A stretch of DNA of 64,000 nucleotides, taken from assembly GCF_040954645.1 (NCBI RefSeq), contig NC_092806.1:162188328-162252327 (forward strand), given 5' to 3'. A program made the position numbers and the translations under genes. Below, one piece after another: positions 22,057 to 36,100 of the stretch. The stretch is from Diabrotica undecimpunctata. Its lineage: Eukaryota; Arthropoda; Insecta; Coleoptera; Chrysomelidae. The notes under the pieces are model-generated. The model saw only the letters and a program-made list of their open reading frames with translations, was not told the origin of the DNA and made no database searches. How positions within the stretch are numbered: the first letter of the stretch is position 1; each line of letters starts with the position of its first letter.

Positions 22057-22919
22057 CTTGCACTTTATTTTACAACGTCAACAAAGCACAGTGACTAAGT
22101 GGATGAAGGAAGGATCCAAACATCTGCATATTAGTGTATCATAACCCCTTCACCAGCTGAATAAATACTAAGTTATGGCTAGAAGTGAATGGGAGATAGT
22201 GCCATGAGAAATAATAACACATAACGCCTTCATCCACACAGATATCCCAATTTTCAAGCAAATGTAACATAACACCTTCACCTTCCAAGCCCATCAATTA
22301 AAATATTTGTATTGTTTGGTTGTATTTTCTAATATAATGTGAATTTCGTTAATAGGAATTTCTATTTTGTTGTATATAATTTTGTTTTTATTAATTTTGT
22401 TACAGATATTTACCAAAAATTTACTTCGGTAGTTTTATACATAGAAGTTTGTAGTTTGTTTTTCTTAGATATTTCGAATCGGTATAGCTGTGTTTACTTT
22501 AATTTGAAAAGTTGTTTATGTTAGTAAAGTACAACTATATCAAACAGTAGTAACTTTGGATTGTGAGTATTTGTGTGTACTTTGCTAGTATAGTTATATG
22601 ACAACTCTATTTTATTGAATTATTTTTATCATAAACATTTTGGTTACTGATTTTCTTTTAATGAAACAACAAATCCTAAAGATAGTGTTGAAAATCGAAC
22701 TAATAATCTACCGAGGCTCATACAAGGATTGAATAAACTTCTGAGTGATGATTTTTACTTGAGGATTGGGTATCCAAAAGAAACACATAATAATGCTAAC
22801 AATTTTATTCTGGCCGTACGCGTACCTACGATAGACTTCTTCTATCTCACTGCCAGGAATGAGGTATCTGCCCATTTCAGTAATGCAGATCCGATTTCAT
22901 TTCCACCACGAGTAGTTCA
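22057..22919. other. Spacer with one unassigned open frame
   Basis: AT-rich. An open plus-strand frame at 22729-22941 (70 aa) contains LLSDDFYLRIGYPKETHNNA but matches nothing I know. It overlaps the end of the minus-strand candidate that follows. Confidence 0.35.
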
Positions 22920-23106
22920 TCAAAACTGTTGTCTTATATAAGACTTATGTTCTTCATTTAAAACATTATTGCTTGGTGTATTATTTGATTCTGAAATAAA
23001 ACTAAGCTTATAATATTGGTTGTAGCTTACCTGTAAATGCAGTAGAAGAATTCGCAGAATTTTTCAGTAGGTCAAGAACCTTTCTCCCACGAGAATTATG
23101 GTACAT
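22920..23106 (-). CDS. Second candidate N-terminal exon pair of the same family
   Basis: Exon 1 (23106-23031) encodes MYHNSRGRKVLDLLKNSANS and six more residues, and ends in phase 1 at a GTAAGC donor. After a 40-base intron ending TTTATTTCAG, exon 2 (22990-22920) continues in frame for 23 codons to a stop. The R-K-V-L-D-L-L helix, phase-1 donor and position mirror exon 1 at 22056-21996 (K-Q-I-L-E-L-A). This looks like a second, truncated copy of the same gene start. The intron is at the lower size limit for insects. Confidence 0.35.
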
Positions 23107-23839
23107 TATTCTTATTATTAGTAACAAAAAACTGTAAACACACCATAGATGGCAAAAGTACTATTATTAGATCACTAACAGTCTACCTAAGTCACTAACA
23201 GAGATGTGCAATATTATATGTGGCGGTAATTCACATGCGTAGAAGACTTAGGTCACTATCTCAATTAGCAAATGGTTTAGGACCTAGTGCTCTATTCCTT
23301 TGAATAAAGTGATGAAAGTTGATTATTAATGAAAAAAATATCAAAATTAAAAAAATTTCCGGGGTACAGAGATATATCATCATTATTAGTCATTTTGTCC
23401 GTGCAAGGTTTGCCTGTGTAATTATAGATTTTCAGAAGTTATAGACTAAAGTCATTTAAGAAAGGTAATGTGTAACAATCCACAAACTATCAGAGGCCAA
23501 TCAGCCCTCCCTCTTAAATGAAAGATGGCTGAAAACTGAATGTTTTATAACCTTTATATATAGTTAAAAAGAAAATTAACTCACTTGGTTTGAGAGAAGG
23601 AGCTGATCGCCCCCATAGACCCCCTTGCATCCGTCTACGCAAACAGTAGGGTCAGAAAAGTGATTACAATACTGAGAATCTTCAATATACATGCGAAAAA
23701 ATTGACAAACATTAAAGATTAACACTAGAACGAATTTTCATACCAGAATAGACAAACAATTTTGGAATTAAGAAGAAAAAGATAAAGTTAGGTAAATCAA
23801 CAACAGATTAAATTTTCATTATAAAGCAGAAAAATATAG

Positions 23840-24325
23840 GAATAAAAAATAATCAAAAATGATACATACAAAAATGTTACAAGAATACAAACAGAAACGT
23901 TACAGAAACAAAAGCCAAAAGAAAAATCTCTTACACATTAATGTATACAAACTTAAATGTGGCGACTGCCCAAAAACTTACATAGGTCAAACTGGTAGAA
24001 CTTTTATCAAACGTATAGTAGAACATAAAAGGGCTTTTAATAATAGAAAAACAGATTCTACGTACGTCCTTCACCTTATATAATATCACTTTATAATCAT
24101 TCTTTAAATGGCCCATTTCAAATCCTTCGTATCAAAAATAAAGGCCTTAAGCTATCTTTATTAGAACCTATGGACATTCTCCCCAACTTACTCAGTTAAT
24201 GACTATGAAGTGTAGTCGCTTAGTAAAAATACGTCACTTGAGAAGGGCATTCTGCCGAAACAGCTGTAGTGATAATAAATTATAATAAATTTTGTGCAAG
24301 TGTTGAAAACAAAAGTTGCCAGTGT
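23840..24325 (+). pseudogene. Penelope-like element, truncated to its GIY-YIG end
   Basis: An open stretch (23859-24083) carries VYKLKCGDCPKTYIGQTGRT and KRIVEHKRAFNNRKTDSTYV, the C-terminal GIY-YIG endonuclease with its CxxC pair, closely similar to the full copies at 56.8-61.9 kb. A frame change follows at about 24080. The coding end NKGLKLSLLEPMD is next, then a 3' terminal repeat with the same hammerhead-like core and AGTGTTTTATTGTTA end. It is diverged from the 56-62 kb copies, so it is older. The reverse transcriptase is absent. Confidence 0.85.
24233..24273 (+). ncRNA. Hammerhead-like fold in the PLE terminal repeat (diverged copy)
   Basis: Order: GTCAC (stem I) - TTGAGAA - GGGC ATTCT GCC (stem II) - GAAA - CAGCTGTA - GTGAT (stem I). 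The loop of stem II differs from the copies at 56-62 kb but the GGC/GCC stem is kept, and stem I pairs with one G-U wobble. The core differs from canonical CUGANGA, so activity is uncertain. Confidence 0.45.
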
Positions 24326-24989
24326 TTTATTGTTAGATCTTAGATAAAATGAACTTCTATTAAATTGAATCCATCATTTATTAGAGAAATCTAAGTGTGC
24401 TTTTGAAGCCATTGTATAATTTTTATTTTTCCTCTTTTATAAAGGTTCTTATTTATAAATGATTCATCCCTATAAGCTAAAACGTCAACTAAAGTGTTTA
24501 TAACGGCGTTCAACAACATTTTGTACGCAGTCATTCAACGCACTAGGCGTGTCGTTGTCAAAAAGAAACGCTAACAACAAAAATTGTGATTGGAAGTACC
24601 GCTAATAAGAGAAATTAAGTGGTACTTCGCTACACTGTCCGTTTCTTTGTAATCTAAACACTTAATCCGTTTTATCTAGGTCGCACACTTCCAAAGTCTT
24701 TATAGTGTAATATCAGGACGGTACCCACTAGAATCAACGGAAAATTTTGTTATCTTGCTTTAGTTAATCAATCTAGAAATACAGCAACAAGTATTATCTT
24801 CATAATGCACCTAAAAATCCATTAAAGAAGGATCAGAAAAAAACTAAAAACTTTAAACATAAAAATTAAATCAGTAAACTAACTATTAAAAAAAATTACT
24901 TACCCGGAAATCGTTTACAAAAAATTTTTAAAATAAAAATTATTAATGATCTTAACCTGTAAATGATAACCCATAGCTAATCCAATATC
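24326..24989. other. No recognisable gene
   Basis: AT-rich DNA with no family similarity. Confidence 0.4.
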
Positions 24990-26390
24990 TGAGTACCGTG
25001 CCGGTCTCAGCTTGTGTAGAGGAGGGACGCTGAACTGAGTAGGGGTTCTTCAGTACTTTGTACAAGACAGACTGGGCGGGGAAGTCCTCAACCCCGACAC
25101 GGCGCGTCCCAATGGCTGATAGGGAACGTTCTTGTAGTTCAAATAAGTACCCGCAGATCGACTGAGAACATGACACAGGTTAGAAGTTGTGTCATTAGTG
25201 GCCCGTGACGAGGAATACAATTCCTGACGGGTGCTGTACCACAAAGTCGCAGCCGAAAATCAAATACTGATTTAACCGGCTGTGATACTGCAAACACTCA
25301 CCAACCCGTCCGGCAAGCGTTGTGTTTTAATGCCAATATACCCCTCAAAACACAACATGTTGAACTTGAAACAAAATAGAACGATACCCCAGGTGGGTAG
25401 AGCTAGAAGCTTAGAATCCCACACCGGAGAACCGGTCAGCCTCACAGTTAAGTTAAAAACAGTTACTACTAGCCACATACATCATCCAATCGATGGCTAA
25501 AGATAAAAAGGTCTACGAATTAGAAGAAGAACTATCCAAGATAAAGTGGGATATCGTAGGACTGTCAGAAGTGAAAAGAAGAGGCGAACAATACATGCAT
25601 CTAAACTCTGGAAATCGCCCATACTATACAGGGAAAATAGACGAAACATATGGTGGAGTAGGATTTCTTGTCAAAAAGTACCTGACACCATACATTTCTA
25701 CATATAAAAGCGTTTCTGATAGAGTAGCTTATATTATAGTAGACCTAGATAATAAAACCAAGATCAAGGTTATACAGTGTATGCTCCCACAACAACACAT
25801 CAGAAAGAGGTAATTGATATGTTCTACGAAGATTTGATAACAGCCATTAGAAGAAAATGATACAAAGTATACAACCATTATGGGAGATTTTAACGCAAAA
25901 TTAGGTAAAAAAAGAAGAAAATGCTGAAACTAAAATAGGGATGCATGGTTATGGCACACGAAATCAAAGAGGAGAAAAATTATATAACTTCTTAGAACAA
26001 CAAAATTTATATGGCATGAAGACACACTTCAAGAAACCAGCAAACCGAAAATGGACGTGGATATCTCCCGATAAAAAGACAAAAAACGAGATCGATTACT
26101 TCTTGTGTGGGAACAAAGACATTTTTAAAAACATAACTGCTCTTAATCGATTCACAACTAGCAGCGATCATCGTCTTTTAATAGCAAGGATTCCTGTTAA
26201 ACAGACGAAAACCAGTAGAAACAGGCCACATATTTATTGTAATCAGATAGATCGGATGAATTGATTGAACAGATGATTGGAATGAAAGTTTGTCAATACT
26301 CTTCAAAAAAGGAGACAGGGGAGACCTGAAGAACTATAGGCCAATCTCCCTACTGTCTTAAACTGTTTATGAGAGTAATAACTAACAGGT
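24990..26390 (+). pseudogene. RTE-type retrotransposon: 5' region plus endonuclease (copy D)
   Basis: A GC-richer leader (24990-25492) precedes an endonuclease-exonuclease-phosphatase domain: YELEEELSKIKWDIVGLSEV (25509-25568), GGVGFLVKK, an IQCMLPQQH block, then after a frame change TIMGDFNAKLGKKEENAETK, NFLEQQNLYGMKTHFKKPA, RKWTWISPDKKTKNEIDYFL and TSSDHRLLIARI (to about 26210). The catalytic GDFN and SDH motifs are visible. The RT is deleted except for a fragment reading LKNYRPISLLS near 26320-26360. Stops break it. Family proteins are often mis-annotated as 'craniofacial development protein 2'. Confidence 0.8.
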
Positions 26391-26394
26391 TGAA

Positions 26395-26570
26395 TTCGAA
26401 GCATTATTTTGCTGGCACCTGAGATAAGAGATATGGCCCTATAGTTGTCGCATTTATGGAAGCTGCACTTTTTATGTATTGTTGTTATTGTAGATTTTTT
26501 CTAAGCATCAGATTTTGTTACAGAGCAAGTGAAGCAATTTTATTCCGGTTTTTTTCTGTAGCTTTGAGCA
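26395..26570 (-). pseudogene. Possible RTE reverse transcriptase scrap
   Basis: On the minus strand, pieces resembling the GPYLLSQVPAK and MRQL region recall the 'C.D.RTISLISHASK' RT block in another RTE family. Very decayed; weak call. Confidence 0.25.
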
Positions 26571-27103
26571 TTTATCACTCCAGATATCAACATGAAACCG
26601 GTGGTTAAGGCATAATATCTATCTATCATCCGATTCCCATTTTTTCTCTACACATTAATCGGGAAAACCACACCCACACAAACCACCAAAGACTTTCAAC
26701 AACCTCCCGTCCTTCTATGTCGATACGTGTAGTGCCGCAACACACAACAAAACCTAAAAAGTAGAATGAAGAAGAAGAAACAACGATTCACTTTCATCCA
26801 TACACTTTTGCGATGCTTACTTTCATTAATTTATTGACCAAATTTTGGAGATTATTTAATCAAATAAAAACAACATCCTGAGATTGCTATCAGGACAGCA
26901 ACGTACCTACCCACAACCGCGATTCCGGTCCTGTAAAATACCAAAAGACAAGACATATCGTGACATCCATTGATTGTATCAAAATGTTACGGTACAGAAA
27001 ATTAAAAGTTCTGAAAGTACCAGTTTTCGAGTATCATTTCCTCAAAGCGGTTCTCACTTTTGACTGTTAATTTGCCAACAACCCATCTATAAGTGTGTTA
27101 ACA
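26571..27103. other. Upstream region of the astacin gene
   Basis: No protein similarity. It presumably holds the astacin promoter, but no clear TATA box or initiator could be chosen. Confidence 0.35.
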
Positions 27104-30100
27104 ATGAAGTTTACGGTTTCTTCGTGTTTTATTTGTTTGTTTTTAGTTTATTTCCGGTGTGGATTTGCGAGATTTGTGCTTCCCCCCGTGCCTGATGTTA
27201 TCTATCCACCGGTGCCTGATATTGGTTAGTTTACAGGTATTTTTGTTTCAAATTTTTTAAAACAAAGTGTATTATTTTTAATCAAATTACAATTGGATTG
27301 TAATATAACCAACAATAATTATTGTTGCACTAGTAAATCATCAGCAAATACATATTCTATTAAAAGTTCAAGGGAACATTTTAAATTGTATCAGACAAAG
27401 AAAGAAACAGTAAAATGAGGAAAATGATTAAAAATCAAAAAAATATACGAGTATATGCATGACAACAACTAGCTACAGAATATGTCAGAGAGAAGTTTAT
27501 GTAGCAAAAAAAACGCTCCCTCGAAGTGAATATAGTGCATTTCTTTTGATTCATGCATAGGTCTTTTGCGTATTCCTCTGATTTGATAGTAAGTTTTTCC
27601 ATAATTACTTTGTTTGCTCTAATAACATGTCCAAAGTATTTTAGTTGTTAAAGGTGGACTTTGGTTAATTTGCTGACCTTTAGTTCATTTAAAATTGAAT
27701 TATTTGTCCGGTTGATAGGTCCATGGAATTTTTAACATTCTTCTCAAACAGAACATTTCAGCCTCATCAAATGGATACGTAGTGTCAATTCGATATCTAA
27801 GTTTTAATTTAAGTTGATGAGGTTGTAAATAATAATATTATTTGAATGCTTTTTATATTACGATAAAGTCTTCGACAAAGTGTTTCCGTTTCCAAAACGA
27901 ATTCTGATTGTCACCATTTATATTTCGCAAAGTTTATTCACTATTAATAAAAGGTTTTTCCAAAGCAAAATAAAATGATTGCACTTTTTTTCGAATTTTT
28001 GGTTTTATAATATCGTCTATTTGCTGGGGATTTCATCCTATACTTAGGTGTACGTTTTCGGTGTTTCTGCACTAGTTTCATGCTGTCATTGTTCTAAAAG
28101 TTTATAACCGGTAGTTTATCCAACTTCGGTAATAATTGAACAGTTAAAAAATATATTCCAAACACTATTAATATTGAAAAACAGCATGAAAAATGTAAAT
28201 CTATTAGTTGTATTTTTCCGTCAGCTGTCTTCTTTTACTTAGGAGCTCTTTAAAGTTTGACCTAGTTTTTCTTTATGGAATATGACTATCGGGCAGCACT
28301 CATTTTTCGTTTCTTTTATTGCCTTTCTTACGCAATTATTTGCTTGTTCAATATCTTCTATTTCGTTTTCCAAATCTTGTATATGTCAGGTGAGTATAGT
28401 ATATCTTCATATAGGTCGGTGTTTTCTGGGGGAATCCATTTTTTTCGTGTTTTTAAGATTATTTTGACATTTATTCCACCAAGCCACCAAGGTTTATCCA
28501 TTTACGTTGAGGCTTTTTATCGAAAAAAGAGTTCATCATGGATCAATTTTCTTGATGTAAGAAATGAAGTAGTCTTTGCCCTCGCTTATTTCTTTCGCCA
28601 TATCTATACTTGTCCATTGCTACTTCTGCATATCATCTTATTAAAATCCCATTTTCTTATTAAAGTTGCATTAATGTAGCATGTAATGCTGTTTCTAGTT
28701 TCTCATAAAGCACCCAAATAGCGGGTTTGGAATGCTGGCGGCACCATAAAAAAATGAATAACGCAGCACGACTTGAAACGCGCGATAGATAAAACCGAAG
28801 CCATTATTTTAAAGGGGAAAAGAAACAGGCAAAGTGTGGAAATACAATGTGCGAGGGCATTTCTAACGCCCAAGAAACACGTAAAGTACCTGGGAGTGAC
28901 GTTGCATCAGAATGGAAAAAGGTGGAAGCACGTGCGGGAGGTTTCCCGGAAAGCAGCTGCGTTGGGGAGGATAATGCTCAACATTGGGGGACCCAAATCT
29001 GAAAGGAGGAGGGCCTTACACGGTGTTGTACAGTCGATCGTCTTCTACGCAGCATCGCAAAGTCTGTTGCGAGTGGCATGCGCCTACAGGACTGTATCTG
29101 CGGCAGCCTTGTGGACCATCACTGGGTGTGCTCCGCTGCAGGCTTTGGCAGTGGAAAGAAAAGAGCTACATGAGAGAAGAGACCTAAACCTTACTATGCC
29201 CCAGAAAAGACAGGAAATGTAAAAGTCAATTGAAAGATGGCAAGAAGAATGGAAAAACACGGAGAATGTGGCACAGTGGAGAAAGAAGCTGATCCCGTAC
29301 ATAACTGTGATCAGATGCAACTGGAATATTTCCTAACGCAGGTGCTCACAGGACACGGGTGTTTTAGAGCCTACCTCTCTAGGTTTGAAAAGGCTGACAC
29401 GGATAAATGCCTGTACTGCGGGCATTCAGACACTGATAAATACGATGTTAGAGTGCAACAGATTGATAGTAGAAAGAAACAGAATGGAAAGAGAGACATG
29501 TGTGAACTTTGTTACAGTAAGAGAAATGATTAAGAGAATTATTGAAAATAAAGCAGATTGGATTTGTGTACACAACTATATTTATGCAGTGATCAAGAAA
29601 AAGGACGAGAAAGAAAGACAGCTGGACCAATGGCAAAGGTAAGAGGGAAAGATGCTAGAAGTTGAAGGTAGAAAAGTGAGTCAGACTATATGAGTTAGAA
29701 TGTGTAAGTTATACTGTGTGAATCGACTCTGGGGAAGGAAGAAATACCTATCTGGAAATGATGGAATCCGTTTTTGGGACCAAAAAAAGAACACAGGAAA
29801 AAGGGCAGAAAGCCTCCTTGCTGACAGTCTGTGGATAAATGAAGGTAGTGCTTTGGAAGTGATGCCAGACTTACAGTGGATATTCCGTTTCCGAGTCTGG
29901 TTTAGCAGGTAGGCGCTCGGCGTAGACTCGGCAACGAGAGGGCGCTCGGGAAGTATCGCCGGGACTACTAAGAACGAATCCTGCACTAAGGTCAGTCAGG
30001 CGACGTCCTGGACTGAGATATCTTTTAAAGATTCCAGATCCTCCCTCTATAAAAAATAAAAAAACATCCTCATTAAGTCGTTGGATCATATGTCTGGATT

Positions 30101-33100
30101 ACTTTAAGGGTTATATATTATTTTGCATTAAGTTTGACGATGAGGTACCCAATTTCCAGACGTATGCTGTTAATTTTTACTAAATTTTGTGTGTGCTTTC
30201 TATGTATAATGAATCCTACGGCACCATTTCAAGTGTCTTCTTCTACTCTAAAATGAAATAGGTGTCTTGCTTTAAGCGTAATTTGTGCTTCTCGTCTTCA
30301 ACTTATTTCTCTGAGGCCGATGATCTCCCATTTTATTGTTCTCGGCTCTTCCTCCAGTTCCAACATCTTCTGTGTGGTAGCCCGATCTTTTCCGAGGATT
30401 CTTAGCACCTTCTGCCCCAACCCTGTTCCAACCGCTTATGGTTTCTGGAAAATTGTCGTACCTGGAAAATAACTTTAGAGGTTTTTAGCTATTAAAACAC
30501 CTTGATCGGTTACTGCGTATTGACGAGATGGTTTGAATCTGGACGGAGGAAAGAGTGGAGATGGGGATACTTTGGGTTTGGACATGGTTTCCCCGGCAAT
30601 GAGAGAACATGAGCTAATGTCGGCAGGTTTGCTATTTCTGAAGAAGAACTCTCCCCTGCAGAGACCGCGGAGAAGTATCCACCCGTCATCCTACTTTAAG
30701 TTACTCAACAAATAACGGTACAAGATGTATTGTTCGAAGTAGATACACTTCACTTCAACATTGTCTAAATTAAATTTATGTATAAACAAGAAAAAACAAC
30801 GTATTTATATACCATTACATATAAATAATATGTATTTATATACAATGGTATTTTATATTCTACATATGTGAACGCGAAATCTCGAGTTCACGAAATGTTA
30901 TTTTGAGGGCTCAAACACTGTGTACATTAGCATCAGAATAATCATAGAGGCCAACGGAAAAAAGATGGTTGCAAATATCTTAGCAGAATATTAAAGGATT
31001 TGCTTGCTGGCTCTAAAATTAGTAAAAATAAAAAGAATATATCGGCGACACATCATTTATATTTAAACAATTTAAAAATACCAGAGAGCGAAATGAAATA
31101 GATTTTTTTGTCGAGTAAACAACTGGTGATAAGATAACGAAAATTGCAATTTTAAAACAATTTTGAGTGGGCTAAAGATAATAAAAGACTTACATATATT
31201 AATATTTATTTTTAGTATCAAAATATACAAATAAAAAAATTTAACAAACCAAAAACATAAAAATGAAAAAACCAATGTTTGAGAAGATTGGTTTTTTTCT
31301 TTGTTGTACAGTTACCGCTATTTATTTTTTAGTGTCCAATTCTGCATTTAAAATTAAATTAATAATATAAATCTTTCAATATATAGATATTAGTCAGACC
31401 GTTATAACAGTTAATTTTAAGTCACAATAATCTGCATATAACATGCTGTAATGCATCTGATGTGCTTGCTTATTTGCATAAAATTTTGTGCCATTCCGCG
31501 AACATCCGGGTCTAAAGATTTTATTTCGTTAACGGTACAGATCATTTTTAATATAACACATAAATTTATTACACTAATCATTTTAGTCCGTTATTTGCTT
31601 GATATTAACTAGTTAAAAATTTTGGCGAATGAAAAATATTAGCTAATAATTGCTGCAAAGAATTTTGCATTATCATCGTTTTTTGCTATTCTGAGGTGTA
31701 TTATCCCTTTATCTCTGTTTTGGTTATAATGTATTATGTGTCCAGGAACATGTCGTTATCTATTCTTCCTAGTTCTGCATTTCACTTTCTATTATTTTGT
31801 TTTTATTTTTTTATGTCGCTTTCCATGCCTTTCCGCCATGTTGTTCTCGTTCTCCTTGGGCTTCTTCGTTGGAATGATTTTTTGATCACCTCGTTTTCCA
31901 GTTTTCTGATGATATTCCTAGCGTTGCGATTTATTTACTCTCACATTTCCGTTTTCTATTTCTTTTTCTATGATTTTTTCTTTTAAATCTTCTTTCTTCG
32001 TATGAGGTTCTATTAGGTTCTAAAATTTTTTAAATTTATTTTCCTTTCAAGGCCTCTTAAGTTTTCTTACGTAGTTATTAGTCTTATAGTGCTTTTTCTA
32101 TATAATTTTTGATTTTCTGATTATATTTAACAGTACTTTGTATATACAATTTAACACCGTGATTAGTCTATAATCATCCAGCCTCAAAAATCCACTGCTG
32201 CACGTAAGCCCTTTTCTCGTGTTTCCAACCCACGCGCTACTTATGTCACTCTCATCCACTTTTTCTTTTGTCTTCTTAAATCGTCAGTCCATCGTCTAGG
32301 TGGTCGACCGACGCTTCTCCTGTCTACCCTTGGTCTCTATTCCAATAACCTCTTTGTCCATTTGTTATTCTAGCTATGTGTCCTGCCCATCTCCTCAGTC
32401 TGGCTATCCTTTCGATGACGTCGGTCACCTTGGTTCTTCTCCTGATCTCTTCTTTCTTCTAGGTTTCTATCGCACAGCTATTCCTAACATGGATTGCTCC
32501 ATTCGTCTCTGTGTGGCTCTCAGTTTGGTAGCCAAGGGAGGCAAGTAGCCAATGTCAACACTGGGAGGACGTATTGATCAAATACTTTTCTCTTCAGGCA
32601 TGTGGGTAGCACTTTTAAAAGTTTCTCTTAGTTTTCCATATGCTGCCTACCCAAGACCGATTCTTCTCTTCAGTTCATGGGTCTGATTATCACTGCCAAT
32701 CATAATTTCATATCCTAGGTATTTATATTTATCTACGAGTTATATTTCTTGCCCACCAAAACTGGTGTTCTGGTTGGGTACCAAATTTGTCATTATTTTT
32801 GTTTTCGAGATGTTTATATTTAAACTTACATATTCTGTAGCCACAACAGGTTCCTGTATCATCTCTCTTGCCATTCCTAGATGCTCAGCTATAGCCTACA
32901 TTCTTTAAGCGCCGTAGTATTTTGCTTAGCTCCTCTGTGTCAAAGGCTTTGTGAAAATCGATAAATATTGGCACTAGAGGTTTATTGTATTCTACTACTT
33001 TCTTTATTAGGGTTTTTATACTTTGTAGATGGTCATTACTTCTGTAACTTTTTCGGAATCCTCCCTGTTCTCTTGGTTGATAAGTCCCGAATTTTCTTTC

Positions 33101-36100
33101 CATTCTTTTAACTATTATTCGTGCCTACAACTTATATTATATGGCTGAGGAGGTTAATCGGTATGTAATTCTCTAAATTTGCCTTATCCCTTGCTCATTG
33201 TAATAGAATCTTAGTAGTGTTGTTCCAGTCTGTTGAAATATTGACGTTGCAAAGGCAAATATTGAAAAGTATTTTAATTTTTTCAAGTAATATATCTCTT
33301 CCAATTTTTAGGGCTTCTGAAACTATCTCATCTTCAATTATTTTTCATTTCTTTAGGGCCTCTTTGATTTGTTATATCGGGTATTGAATCTGATCCTTGG
33401 TTAAGTACCCCAGTTTTTACTGTGATTGGAGGTTGCGTATTGTTATCTTTTTCTCTTGATCTGTATAGCTCTGTGTAGAACTCTTCGACTATTGTTAATA
33501 TTTCATCCCTGTTTCCCTTTGCCACGCTACTTCTCAAAACTTTCCCCTTGTTTTGCTTTATTGCTTGTTTAGTTTTTTCTTTTTCTAAAGTCCGAATAGC
33601 TATGATGATTGCCGACCTAAGCCGCGGAAATGGCACTTGAACTATGAATCTGGTCAAACTACTGTATTTTTCTTAATCTCTTGCAGTGCTTCAACAACTT
33701 CATTTTATATGAGTTTTCTCACGATTGCCATTACTGTCGCTGCAATACTCTCTTTCAGAGTCTTTGTTTAATAAACTATCAAAATATTTCTTCCAGCACC
33801 TTTTGGTGCTTTTTATCAGTCCTCTACTTTAGCATTTAATTCAAACTTTTATATTGATCTAACAAAGGATTATTTTTAGATTAGGACCATTGTTAGCCTA
33901 TCATAAGATATATTGTATACAATTTATGTTCTTGGTACGCCTATTTCGTTTTTCGTTTCGAAAAAACTTGTGGATGTGCAGCCTTCTTGCAATAATCTTT
34001 TTGTGGTCCTGGTTAAACTTTCTGGATTAAATATACCACCTTAAGTATTTTTACATACTTATTTTTTTATACCATATGTATTTTTAATTAATTTATTAAA
34101 ATCTTTTTTAGTTGCCAAGATGAATGATACACATCTAGAAGAGGAACATATGGATCCGGAACTATCACCAGGACTTTTCCAAGGAGATATGGCACTCACC
34201 AACGAATTCTATAATTACTGGAGGGTTGGACTGAAATTTGAAATATTTCCTGATAAATTGTGGAGGAATGGAATTGTTCCTTACACAATTAGTCCGTTAT
34301 ATGGTGAGTTTCTTGTTTATTAATTATGTGGGTATTTGAGAGCAGCATACATTAAGATTTTTTTTGATGATTAGTAACATAACTGAGTTTTTGAAATTAA
34401 AGATTTTTTATAACATGTTCGATTTACATTATTTACACAAATTTTACCTGAAATTAAAGAAAACGACATTCGATATCACCAAATCACAATGTTGAACATT
34501 TCTAACCAAAATAAAAGGTTATAGGTTTTTAAATATAAAAATCAAAACAGTGTCTGTGGCTAATGTTCCAGCCAATATGCTCAGTAGAGCGCGGCAATAT
34601 TTGACTGATGAAAAAATAATTTCATTACATTCCCCATTCCAGAGGACAAAATATTCATGTTTTCAAAGTTTTGTAATCGTCTCCATCTTATTCATGTTGT
34701 TCTACTTCTTCAGGTGTTGATATTGGAGTCAGCTTGTATATATGGAATATATTGGACTCTGATTTCCTTTATAGGGTCCTAATTTCAATTCGTCAAATTT
34801 TTTTCTGTTTAATTTGTTTCCATTTTCCACAAATACCAAATCACCTATATTGAAATCGAAATGTTTACGGTTTTTTTCATAAATTTGTTTATTATAGTTA
34901 TTAGATTTTCTTGTTATATCTAGAACAATAGTTCTATTACGTATCCAATCTTTCTCAGAAATTAATTTTTTTAGTTCAATTGGCAACATTGCAATATTTA
35001 TGCCATAGATAAAATATGATGGTGCGAAACAAAAGAAATTTGTTTCTACAAAATAAAGGTATTTTTCAATTCAAGCAATTCTTTTTTGCTATTTAAAGGC
35101 AAGGATCATGCATGTTGAGCTTCCCCAAAAGCAATTTAAAAGAAAATCAAATCATTATTTATATAAAGGTTTTTCAAATTTTGTGGAGAAATAAATAATG
35201 TATATAAGCTCATGTTCCTACTGTCATTAATAAACGAGTTAATTTCTGAATCCGACAAACATGGACTATCCTTAGAAGATGTATACAGTTACCATACCTC
35301 TTTGACTGTGAACCTCTTGTGATTTGTCGATACAATTCATCCAAGTCTCTAACGAGACACTATTTGCCCTGCTCTGACCGTCTCCTCTGCCCAATCTAAG
35401 TGTTGGCGATTTACGTAGATTCTATGATTGGAAGCGCCATCTACTGATGACATATCGAGGCTATTAAACTTGCTGATTGGCCAACGGTGCAATCAGCGAT
35501 TTGGCAGTAGTTAAGATCGTTTTCTGTTCGGATACTGAGAGGGCAATTTTCTCTCCTAAGAGACTCAACTGGTTCACTCGTTTCCTTAGTATTAAAAATC
35601 TCTTTGACAGTGATGTTTTATCGGAATAGTTTTGTCTAATACATAATCTGATCTAGAATCCAAGATGCACTGTTGAGATACGGAATGCACGTTATTTTCT
35701 GTACTGTTTTGTTTCTTTCTGCTTCTACTCATAGATAGCGCTTTTGCGAAGTCATTCTGTCATGTATGAAAATATTTTCTTTTGCTGTATTGGGTGCTTA
35801 TTTTCAACATGTATATTCGTAATTTTTACCTTAGAATTGGCCCTGAAAATGTTCTACTCACTGTTATTTTTGATTTTGAGGTTCGCTTCTTCATCACATT
35901 CATCCTTTGTCCTTTGAAGAACTTCTTAGACATGGAACTCTGGTGGGAATCGTAGAAAACATCAGCATTTGTGTGACATTATATAATATTAGGAATAATA
36001 CTGTTCCTGTACTGCGCTCGATGTAACACTACTAGATTAATGTTGTTAATCTTAGCTCCTTGATGGTCACTGAAGCTTTCGTTAAGGTCAACTGCACTTT

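Noticed and set aside
25282..25500. Overlapping open frames in both directions in the RTE leader
   Set aside because: They have no domain and sit in the 5' region of the RTE copy; likely chance in a GC-richer stretch.
28275..28679. 134-aa plus-strand frame with apparent membrane segments
   Set aside because: The minus strand reads as RTE endonuclease and linker relic; the plus frame is its shadow.
31696..31986. Hydrophobic 96-aa plus-strand frame that looks like a membrane protein
   Set aside because: Its complement is a Lys/Arg-rich stretch of transposon-like sequence; the hydrophobicity comes from the T-rich strand.
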